From Pedobacter frigiditerrae (GTDB lineage Bacteria > Bacteroidota > Bacteroidia > Sphingobacteriales > Sphingobacteriaceae): a DNA stretch of 64,000 nucleotides. Positions 35,622 through 42,807 of the stretch are shown here, in pieces. The notes below the pieces were generated by a model. That model was not told where the DNA came from. It searched no databases and saw only the letters and a program-made list of their open reading frames with translations. Numbering within the stretch: position 1 is the stretch's first letter; every line of letters begins with the position of its first letter. The position numbers were made by a program, and so were the translations under genes. The stretch spans positions 682,001 through 746,000 of the forward strand of contig NZ_JAVTSS010000001.1 of the NCBI RefSeq assembly GCF_032678705.1, written 5' to 3'.

Positions 35622-35650
35622 AAGGCGTCCCGATTAAATCGAAACGCCTT
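35622..35650 (-). terminator. Terminator of glutamine synthetase III
   Basis: AAGGCGT / ACGCCTT outer stem and CGAT / ATCG inner stem with a TAA loop, 22 nt past the stop codon; the T run is on the minus strand. Confidence 0.75.
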
Positions 35651-35671
35651 AAATGTTATAAAGAAAGAATC

Positions 35672-37855
35672 TTATTTTAAGAATAATAACTCTCTGAATT
35701 TAGGCAATGGCCAAACGCTATCGTCAACAATTTGCTCTAATTTATCAACGTGGTAACGGATGGTGTCAAAGTAAACTTTAACTTTTTCATCGTAACCAAT
35801 TGCTTTATCACGGCTGTCTTCAATTGCATTGGTTTTTTTGCGTTCTTCTAACATCGCATCGATATTAGTTTTAACAATGCCAATATGCTCAGAAAGCGTG
35901 TTGATGATTGCAAGTGGAGTAGCAATAGCTTCTTTGCTTAAACCAAGGTCTTTTAATCCTTTTGCATTCTCAATCAAAATGTTTTGATAAGCAATTGCAG
36001 CTGGTAAAATTTGACTATTGGTCACTTCGCCCATTACACGAGCCTCGATTTGTAATTTTCTGAAGAAACTTTCTAATAAAATCTCATGACGAGCGTGTAA
36101 TTCACGTTTGCTGAAGATGTTAGTTTTAGTAAACAACTCAGTAGATTTATCGCTTACGTAAGCATCTAGAGCTTTTGGAGTAGTTTTGATGTTTGATAAA
36201 CCACGTTTAGCAGCTTCATCAGCCCACTCTTGGCTATAACCATTTCCTTCGAAACGAATATCTTTAGATTCTTTAATGTATCTTTTGATAACTGTTAATA
36301 AGGCAACGTCTTTTTTATCGCCTTTTTTAATCAATTTATCTACGTCTACTTTAAATTTAGTTAACTGGTCTGCAACGATTGCATTTAAAACAGTCATTGG
36401 TGCAGAAGAGTTAGCTGATGAACCTACTGCTCTTAATTCGAATTTGTTACCTGTAAATGCGAATGGAGAAGTACGGTTACGATCTGTATTATCTAAAGTA
36501 ATTTGAGGGATTTTAGGAATACCTAACCATAAACCATTATCTTCTTTAGTTTTTTTGCTGATACGAGAGTGCTCGATTTCATCTAAAATCTCATCTAATT
36601 GCTGACCTAAGAAGATAGAGATGATTGCTGGTGGGGCTTCGTTAGCACCTAAACGGTGATCGTTGCTTACTGAAGTAATACTTGCTCTTAATAAATCCGC
36701 ATGCTCATAAACAGCTTTAACTGTATTTACGAAGAATGTTAAGAACATTAAGTTGTTTTTAGGCGTTTTGCCTGGTGCTAATAGGTTTTTACCAGTATCA
36801 GTGATTAGAGACCAGTTGTTGTGCTTACCAGAACCATTAATACCTGCGTATGGTTTCTCATGTAATAATACTTTGAAGTTATGACGACGAGCAACTTTTT
36901 CCATTAAATCCATCAATAATTGATTGTGGTCAATAGCTAAGTTGATTTCTTCGTAAATAGGAGCACATTCAAATTGAGAAGGAGCAACCTCGTTGTGACG
37001 AGTTTTTAAAGGAATACCTAATTTTAAAGCTTCGTTTTCGAAATCTACCATATAAGCAAATACACGCTCAGGGATAGAACCGAAATAGTGGTCTTCTAAT
37101 TGTTGTCCTTTAGCAGACATGTGTCCGAATAAAGTACGGCCAGTCATTACTAAATCTGGACGAGCATTAAACAAAGCAAGGTCTACTAAGAAATATTCTT
37201 GTTCAATACCTAAAGAAGCATTTACTTTAGTGATGCTTTTATCGAAATATTGACAAACATCAACAGCAGCTTTGTCCATTGCCGCTAATGCTTTTAATAA
37301 AGGTGCTTTATAATCTAAAGATTCTCCTGTATATGAAATAAATACAGTTGGAATACAAAGTGTTTTACCAGCTTTGCTTTCCATGATAAATGCTGGAGAA
37401 GAAGGATCCCAAGCAGTGTAACCACGAGCTTCGAAAGTATTACGAATACCTCCGTTAGGGAAACTAGAAGCATCTGGTTCTTGTTGAACTAATGCACTTC
37501 CAGCAAATTTTTCAATTGCTCCATCGCCACTAGGCTCAAAAAATGAATCATGTTTCTCTGCTGTAGAACCGGTTAATGGTTGAAACCAGTGCGTATAGTG
37601 AGTAGCACCTTTAGCCATTGCCCAAGTTTTCATAGCTGATGCGATTTGGTTAGCATCGTCAGCATTAATTAATTCACCTTGACCAATAGTAGAGATTAGC
37701 TTTTCATAAACTTCTTTAGACAAGAAGTCTCTCATCTTTTTCTTATCAAAAACATTCGAACCGTAAAAATCAGAAATTTTTGATGAGGGTGCTTGAACTT
37801 CTGGTGAAATTCTATTTTGCGCCTCTTTTAGAGCAATTGTTCTTAGACTTTTCAT
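35672..37855 (-). CDS. glnN: Type III glutamine synthetase
   Basis: 727 residues, the typical GSIII size. It makes glutamine from glutamate, ammonia and ATP. GSIII N-terminal domain (FYGSNVFDKKKMRDFLSKE), the PTVFISYTG stretch, catalytic-core motifs SLGIEQEYFLVD, AGINGSGKHNNWSL and RNRTSPFAFTGNKFE, then a GSIII-specific C-terminal helical domain. Bacteroidota often use this type as their main glutamine synthetase. A long hairpin leader precedes the start. No adenylylation-type control is expected for this class. Confidence 0.97.
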   Translation of the reverse strand: MKSLRTIALKEAQNRISPEVQAPSSKISDFYGSNVFDKKKMRDFLSKEVYEKLISTIGQGELINADDANQIASAMKTWAMAKGATHYTHWFQPLTGSTAEKHDSFFEPSGDGAIEKFAGSALVQQEPDASSFPNGGIRNTFEARGYTAWDPSSPAFIMESKAGKTLCIPTVFISYTGESLDYKAPLLKALAAMDKAAVDVCQYFDKSITKVNASLGIEQEYFLVDLALFNARPDLVMTGRTLFGHMSAKGQQLEDHYFGSIPERVFAYMVDFENEALKLGIPLKTRHNEVAPSQFECAPIYEEINLAIDHNQLLMDLMEKVARRHNFKVLLHEKPYAGINGSGKHNNWSLITDTGKNLLAPGKTPKNNLMFLTFFVNTVKAVYEHADLLRASITSVSNDHRLGANEAPPAIISIFLGQQLDEILDEIEHSRISKKTKEDNGLWLGIPKIPQITLDNTDRNRTSPFAFTGNKFELRAVGSSANSSAPMTVLNAIVADQLTKFKVDVDKLIKKGDKKDVALLTVIKRYIKESKDIRFEGNGYSQEWADEAAKRGLSNIKTTPKALDAYVSDKSTELFTKTNIFSKRELHARHEILLESFFRKLQIEARVMGEVTNSQILPAAIAYQNILIENAKGLKDLGLSKEAIATPLAIINTLSEHIGIVKTNIDAMLEERKKTNAIEDSRDKAIGYDEKVKVYFDTIRYHVDKLEQIVDDSVWPLPKFRELLFLK

Positions 37856-37878
37856 TAGTTTGTTATTTTTTTATTTGT

Positions 37879-37939
37879 AATGAAGCTATCATAAGTTTTT
37901 TATTGTTTGTTTTAAACGTAAACTTATGATGGTTTCATT
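37879..37939 (-). promoter_or_regulatory. Long hairpin in the glutamine synthetase leader
   Basis: Arms 37879-37897 and 37921-37939 pair at 17 of 19 positions (minus-strand 5' arm begins AATGAAACCATCATAAG). The element ends 23 nt before the ATG. The same arms occur before the DUF4142 gene at 41748-41805. A TATTTTTG -7 box at 37959-37966 with ATTG at N20 puts the hairpin inside the transcript. Confidence 0.7.
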
Positions 37940-37958
37940 GATTTGTTTAAATTTTATC

Positions 37959-37990
37959 CAAAAATAGAATTTTTTATCAATTTTTTCAAT
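37959..37990 (-). promoter_or_regulatory. Promoter of glutamine synthetase III
   Basis: ATTG (37987-37990), N20, TATTTTTG (37959-37966) on the minus strand. Predicted transcription start near 37953, just before the hairpin element. The rest of the gap to 38170 is AT-rich, with a TATTTTTG box at 38106-38113 that may serve the TonB gene. Confidence 0.55.
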
Positions 37991-38170
37991 GAAATTTCAA
38001 AGTTTTAGTAAAATTTTAATGTTTTTTCTTAAAACGGACATAAAAATGGCAAAAATGTTTAAAAAAATAAAAATGTGTAAAAAATCAATATTTGCCTTTT
38101 CAAAATATTTTTGAGATTCTTTATGGAATTGTTCAATAACTAACATCATAGTTAAAAAAACCTAAAAGCT

Positions 38171-39007
38171 ATGTTTAACAATTCATCAAATTTATACGGC
38201 AGTGAGTGGCTTGCTCTCGTATTCCAAAACAGAAACAAAAATTATGGTGCTTACGCATTAAGAACAGAGTCTTCTAACATTATGGTAAAGGCGCTATTGA
38301 TTGTAGTACCTGTATTCGTTTTGCTTTTTGTTGGACCATTGATTTATGCGCAAATGCAACCAGAAGTGCCAATAATTACTCATCGAACTGTGGAAGTGCA
38401 AGATGTTGAACCAATTCATGATATGAAAAAGGAAGAGCCTAAAAAAGAGGAGCCTAAACAAGAAGAACCTGCGCCACAAGAACCAGTAAAAACAAAAGCT
38501 TTTTTAGCTCCTGTTGTTGTAGCTGAACCAATTGATGATACGCCCCCACCAACAAGTGTTGAATTGCAAACAGCAGTTATTGGCAGCACTAGCTCAGAAG
38601 GAAAGGATGGGGCTGGTAATGCTAATCCAGCACCCAGTAGTGGTGGCGGAGGTGGTACGGCAACAAATGGAGAAAGTGACACTAAAGTATATGAGACTTC
38701 AGGGGTTGAGAAATTTCCTGAATTTCCAGGAGGAATGGCTGCCTGGGCAAAATTTATTCAGAAAAATTTAAGATATCCTTATGCTGCTCAAGAAAATGAA
38801 GTGCAAGGTAAAGTTTATATCAGCTTTGTAATTGAAAAAGATGGGACTTTATCTGATGTGAAATTAGTACGTGGTATTGGTTATGGTTGTGATGATGAAG
38901 CCATGAGGGTTATCAAAAAATCTCCAAAATGGGAACCTGGCAAACAGAACAATAACAATGTAAGGGTTCGCTATAATATGCCAATTAATTATACTATTTC
39001 TAATTAA
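38171..39007 (+). CDS. TonB-family energy transducer
   Basis: 278 residues. The Bacteroidota-type N terminus (SEWLALVFQNRNKNYGAYALR), a single membrane helix at about 38-60, a Pro/Glu/Lys-rich periplasmic linker (EEPKKEEPKQEEPAPQEP, about 87-110), a Gly/Ser-rich stretch, and the C-terminal TonB domain (FPGGMAAWAKFIQKNLRYP .. GKVYISFVIEKDGTL). With ExbB/ExbD, encoded elsewhere, it would power the TonB receptors in this window. Monocistronic; the terminator is shared with the convergent asparagine synthetase gene. Confidence 0.93.
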   Translation: MFNNSSNLYGSEWLALVFQNRNKNYGAYALRTESSNIMVKALLIVVPVFVLLFVGPLIYAQMQPEVPIITHRTVEVQDVEPIHDMKKEEPKKEEPKQEEPAPQEPVKTKAFLAPVVVAEPIDDTPPPTSVELQTAVIGSTSSEGKDGAGNANPAPSSGGGGGTATNGESDTKVYETSGVEKFPEFPGGMAAWAKFIQKNLRYPYAAQENEVQGKVYISFVIEKDGTLSDVKLVRGIGYGCDDEAMRVIKKSPKWEPGKQNNNNVRVRYNMPINYTISN

Positions 39008-39026
39008 TACTCCTTGATTTTTAGAC

Positions 39027-39060
39027 AAGCGATGGGTTATTGTTACTCATCGCTTTTTTT
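39027..39060. terminator. Terminator between TonB and asparagine synthetase genes
   Basis: AAGCGATG / CATCGCTT with inner GTTA/TTAC pairing and a T8 tract. It reaches the stop codon of the convergent gene. Confidence 0.8.
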
Positions 39061-40903
39061 ATACCATCCATTTATAATACCACATTTGAAATTGTAATAA
39101 TAACCAAACCCTTTGTGCATTATAGTTAGTGCAATTGGCATAAAATGATGACTTTATTTTTAATGCTTCTTTTACATTGAATAACTGATGTTGTTTCAAT
39201 TTCTCTTCTGATAAGTATTCTTCTACTAATGGTTTAAGTATTGTTTTTAGCCACTTCGCCAAAGGAATTACAAAACCTTTTTTTGGGTTAGCTATAAAGC
39301 TTGAAGGGATGTATTTAGCAGTGATTTTTTTAAGTAAATATTTTTGTTCCCCCTCTTTAATGAACCATTTAGAATCTAATGATGCTAAATAAACGATCAA
39401 TTCATTTTTTAATAGGGCATCTCTATTATCTACACCATAATGAGAAAAACACTTATCGTTTTTTAAAAAGATATTGTTAGGTAGATAATTGTGTAAATCA
39501 TGAATGAGTAAGTCTTTAATGTTTTGAGCATTGCCCTTAGCTTTATTTGGAATATCTGCATCTACGTTTAATAATTTTCCAATTTGATTTAAACTATAAC
39601 AGGCATTAATAGCTAGATATTTATTTAATAGCCCTTCTCCTTCTAAAACCTCTTTCAATTTAGGCTGAGTTTTCATCAGGAATTTAATCAAAGCATCTTT
39701 AAGTAATTTGGGAAGATTACCACTTAATAAGGAATTAATTTTAATTGCCTTTGCATAAGTCCTGTAGCCGCCAAATAATTCATCACCACCTTCAGAACCT
39801 AATAAAACTTTAACCTCATCTTTAACTTTATTGGCGATAAATAATAAGAGTATAGCACTACTATCGCCTATTGGTTCATCAAATACTTCGGGTAGGTTGT
39901 TGGCCATGTTAATGGCATCAACCTTGTCTAGATAAAACTCCTTATGATTTGTTTTGAGATGTTCGGCAACTTTCCTTGCTTGTAGTGCTTCGTCTAACTT
40001 TTCATTTTTATAACTTACGGTATAAGTTTTTATTCTTTTTGTCTGGTTTTTTTGCAAAATAGCAGCTACAATTGCGCTATCAAAACCACCACTTAATAGA
40101 ACACCAATAGAAACATCAGCAACATTTCTCTTTAAGATCGATTCTGTTAACAGATCTTCAACATGATCTAGGATCTGTTCTTCGGTATGGTTGCTTTCGG
40201 AAATTGAGGGAATAAGCTGTTTTCTAGTTAAAGGGGTATCGTAACCATTGCCACTATGAATGTCAATTGTGGTTAAAGTACCTTTTTTAAGCTTATATAT
40301 ATTGTTATAAATGGTCTCTTCTCCAATAAAATAGCCATACCTGAAAAAAGTGGGTATAGCATTTTTATTAATTTCCTTTTTTATTGATGGATAGGAAATT
40401 AGCGCTCTAATTTCTGAAGCAAAGGCATAAAATCCCTTTTCTTTATAATAGTATATAGGTTTGCCTCCAATTTCATCTTTAGCAATTAACAACTGGTTTA
40501 ACTTTCTGTCTATTATGGCAAAGGCAAAAGAGCCGTCTAACATTTCAAAACAGCTGTAACCCCATTTTTTATATCCCTCTAAGATAACCTCTGTATCTGA
40601 TAGCGTAGAAAATATAACACCATATTTAATCAGGGCCTCTCTGAGCTCTAAATAATTAAAAATAGTACCATCTAATGTAATACTATATTTACCGCAATTT
40701 GAGGTAAATGGTTGCGAAGCTTTTTTACTTAAATCTACGGTTGCTAAACGTTGGTGGGCAATACCTAAAGTATAATGATCCTTTTGGTCGAAAATTAGCC
40801 CATTTCCATTACCACCACGATGAAGGAGGGTGGCAGATGATTGTGCTAAATCTATTTCGTTTATTTTGTGATTATGGTCTATAAATCCAGTTATTCCACT
40901 CAT
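39059..40903 (-). CDS. asnB: Asparagine synthetase-like protein with Cys2 replaced by Ser
   Basis: 614 residues with the two-domain AsnB layout: N-terminal class II glutaminase (1-200) and C-terminal synthetase with PP-loop SGGFDSA (about 268) and GSEGGDELFGGY intact. The protein begins MSGITGF (codons ATG AGT), where AsnB enzymes begin MCGI; Cys2 is the glutaminase nucleophile. Other glutaminase residues are partly altered (DGTIFNY for NGEIYNY) while SDTEV is kept. So glutamine use should be lost or very weak; ammonia-dependent amidation is possible. Its real product, asparagine or an amidated metabolite, is uncertain. Single gene. Confidence 0.88.
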   Translation of the reverse strand: MSGITGFIDHNHKINEIDLAQSSATLLHRGGNGNGLIFDQKDHYTLGIAHQRLATVDLSKKASQPFTSNCGKYSITLDGTIFNYLELREALIKYGVIFSTLSDTEVILEGYKKWGYSCFEMLDGSFAFAIIDRKLNQLLIAKDEIGGKPIYYYKEKGFYAFASEIRALISYPSIKKEINKNAIPTFFRYGYFIGEETIYNNIYKLKKGTLTTIDIHSGNGYDTPLTRKQLIPSISESNHTEEQILDHVEDLLTESILKRNVADVSIGVLLSGGFDSAIVAAILQKNQTKRIKTYTVSYKNEKLDEALQARKVAEHLKTNHKEFYLDKVDAINMANNLPEVFDEPIGDSSAILLLFIANKVKDEVKVLLGSEGGDELFGGYRTYAKAIKINSLLSGNLPKLLKDALIKFLMKTQPKLKEVLEGEGLLNKYLAINACYSLNQIGKLLNVDADIPNKAKGNAQNIKDLLIHDLHNYLPNNIFLKNDKCFSHYGVDNRDALLKNELIVYLASLDSKWFIKEGEQKYLLKKITAKYIPSSFIANPKKGFVIPLAKWLKTILKPLVEEYLSEEKLKQHQLFNVKEALKIKSSFYANCTNYNAQRVWLLLQFQMWYYKWMV

Positions 40904-41080
40904 AATCTCTTAACAAATTTAGATTTTTAGCTAGGTTAAATCAATACTTGGTTATTTGAATTCATCAATACAATTACTCAAAATAATGAGTAGCGTATTG
41001 AGGAATCTTATCTGTTCAAACATACAAATATTTACCTAAAGTATTATTGTTTACACCAAAATGTAACTTTGTTAAATAAA

Positions 41081-41113
41081 AAAGGTTCTAGCAAATTTGT
41101 GCCAGAACCCTTT
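41081..41113 (-). terminator. Terminator of the DUF4142 gene
   Basis: AAAGGTTCT / AGAACCcTTT stem extended by GC/GC around CAAATTTGT, with a long T tract on the minus strand (A run at 41077-41083). Confidence 0.7.
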
Positions 41114-41135
41114 GGTTGTTATTAAAACGTTTAGC

Positions 41136-41723
41136 TTATTTTAAGCCGTCTTTTATTTTTTTAATCAGGTCTAGGTGCCCTTTAACGATAGGTGCTGTTT
41201 TAGTGGCAAAAGCTTTTAAATCCGCATCCTTACCATCTTTTGACTCTTTATCTAATAAATCCCAAGTTTTCTCATGACCATCTACCATTGCGTTTACATA
41301 TTCCTTATCGAAATCTTTCCCGCTCAACTTAGCAAGGTCATCATATTTTTTCTGATGCTTCTCATCTAACGCAGTGGGTAGGGTAATGTTTTTAGCAGAT
41401 GCGATTGTCATCAAATCAGCATTTGCTTTACCATGGTCAGTTACCATCATGTCAGCGAATGCTTTAATTTCAGCATTTGCTGTTTTTGTTAATGCCAACT
41501 TGCTGAATTCAACTTCTGCCATTCCGTTAGCAGCAGCATCGGTAGTAAATTGAGCGTCATTTTCGTCAACAGCTATGCCGCCCGTTGCATTTGCATTTGT
41601 AGTGGTATCTTTGGTTTCATTTAAACTGTCTGCAGTTTCTTTTGAATCCTTTGTATCACTGCCACAGCCTTGAAAAGCAAATGCAGCGATAACGATCATA
41701 CTTAAAAATCCTAATTTTTTCAT
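41136..41723 (-). CDS. DUF4142 lipoprotein
   Basis: 195 residues, lipoprotein signal (AFAFQGCGSDTK, Cys20), a low-complexity Thr/Asp-rich linker, then a four-helix DUF4142 domain (AANGMAEVEFSKLALTKT, FADMMVTDHGKANADLM, YVNAMVDGHEKTWDLL). DUF4142 is structurally ferritin-like and common in the envelopes of soil bacteria; its function is not established. Its leader has a hairpin nearly identical to that before glutamine synthetase III. Confidence 0.92.
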   Translation of the reverse strand: MKKLGFLSMIVIAAFAFQGCGSDTKDSKETADSLNETKDTTTNANATGGIAVDENDAQFTTDAAANGMAEVEFSKLALTKTANAEIKAFADMMVTDHGKANADLMTIASAKNITLPTALDEKHQKKYDDLAKLSGKDFDKEYVNAMVDGHEKTWDLLDKESKDGKDADLKAFATKTAPIVKGHLDLIKKIKDGLK

Positions 41724-41747
41724 CTTTTTATTGTTTTTGTTTTAGTT

Positions 41748-41805
41748 GTGAACTATCATAATCTTAATGCTTAAGTTTTAGTCTCAAAGATTATGATGGT
41801 TTCAT
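41748..41805 (-). promoter_or_regulatory. Long hairpin in the DUF4142 leader
   Basis: Minus-strand 5' arm ATGAAACCATCATAATCTTT (41786-41805) pairs with AAGATTATGATAGTTCA (41748-41764) with one bulge and one mismatch. It ends 24 nt before the ATG. It is nearly the same as the glutamine synthetase leader, with a different loop. Confidence 0.7.
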
Positions 41806-41970
41806 AGTTAGATATTTTTTGTTTTGATGCTTAACAAGGCTTATTTAAAAATGTTTGACAAACTTGAACAATACAACTTTTGGTTTTAGGTTTGATGATT
41901 CATTCACATTTTTAAGATTTCTTCCAGATAGCTAAAAACTGTATATTGGCTTAATTTATATTTAAACTAA

Positions 41971-42408
41971 ATGAAAAAAATAAGCATCCTATTATTATTA
42001 ATTACTACCTGTTTTATGGCTCAAGCTCAAACTAAAGATGAAACCAATGTTTTAACTGCTGTAGAAAATATGCGTTTAGCGTTAATTAGTGGCGAGAGAG
42101 CTGCTTTGCAAAACGTTGCAGCAGAAGATTTAAGTTACGGACACTCTAGTGGTAAATTGCAAAATAAAACCGAGTTTGTAGAGGCCATCGCTAATGGTTC
42201 ATCGGATTTTGTAAGTGTTGAATATAAAAACCAAACTGTTAAAGTTACTGGGAAAACTGCTTTGGTTCGTCATGAGCTTCATGCGAAAACAAATGATGGG
42301 GGTAAGCCAGGAGAAGTACATTTAGGAATTTTGCTGGTTTGGCAAAAACAAGGAAGAGAATGGAAGCTGTTAGGTAGGCAAGCATACAAATTGATAGAGG
42401 TTAAATAA
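41971..42408 (+). CDS. Exported NTF2-like (DUF4440) protein
   Basis: 145 residues, signal peptide ending FMAQAQ, then an SnoaL/DUF4440-type cone-shaped domain (VLTAVENMRLALISGERAAL .. LSYGHSSGKLQNKTEFVEAI .. HLGILLVWQKQGREWKLLGRQA). Members include small-molecule binders and isomerase-like enzymes; no catalytic residue can be assigned. Single gene. Confidence 0.85.
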   Translation: MKKISILLLLITTCFMAQAQTKDETNVLTAVENMRLALISGERAALQNVAAEDLSYGHSSGKLQNKTEFVEAIANGSSDFVSVEYKNQTVKVTGKTALVRHELHAKTNDGGKPGEVHLGILLVWQKQGREWKLLGRQAYKLIEVK

Positions 42409-42503
42409 AATTGAGTCTAATACATTTCGAATGTTAACTCAATGTTAACAAAAAATAACATTAAATTAATATTGACTTAACACTGAGGGGATACTTTTAA
42501 TGT

Positions 42504-42734
42504 ATGAATTATCCAGTGTTTATATTCCATGAATTAGTACTTCGTTTTTCGGACATCAATCGGGGAATTGGTAAGTACATATCAAGCACCATTGAGAATG
42601 GAGAATGCTTGATCAATACAACAACAGGTCATATTAAAGTGGCCTTAACCATGTTAGAGAAACAATATAATAACCCAAGGTCTATTTCTAAGGAAGAGTT
42701 GCAACAATTAGCAACAGGATTTGAAATAGGTTAG
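42504..42734 (+). CDS. Small protein of unknown function
   Basis: 76 residues, MNYPVFIFHELVLRFSDINR and onward, soluble, no family recognised. Coding is supported by its own spacing and by a strong terminator 27 nt after the stop. Other explanations are possible for so short a frame. Confidence 0.55.
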   Translation: MNYPVFIFHELVLRFSDINRGIGKYISSTIENGECLINTTTGHIKVALTMLEKQYNNPRSISKEELQQLATGFEIG

Positions 42735-42760
42735 TTAATATTGAATTAAAAGATATAAGA

Positions 42761-42790
42761 AAGCCCCAAAACTAATTAGTTTTGGGGCTT
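42761..42790. terminator. Bidirectional terminator
   Basis: AAGCCCCAAAACT / AGTTTTGGGGCTT, a 13-bp perfect stem with a 4-nt loop, between the small gene and the convergent TonB receptor gene. Confidence 0.9.
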
Positions 42791-42807
42791 CTTCTTACTT
42801 ATTCGTT

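Noticed and set aside
38416..38682. 88-residue Pro/Gly/Ser-rich open frame antisense to the TonB gene
   Set aside because: Reflects the complement of the Pro/Glu and Gly/Ser linker of TonB.
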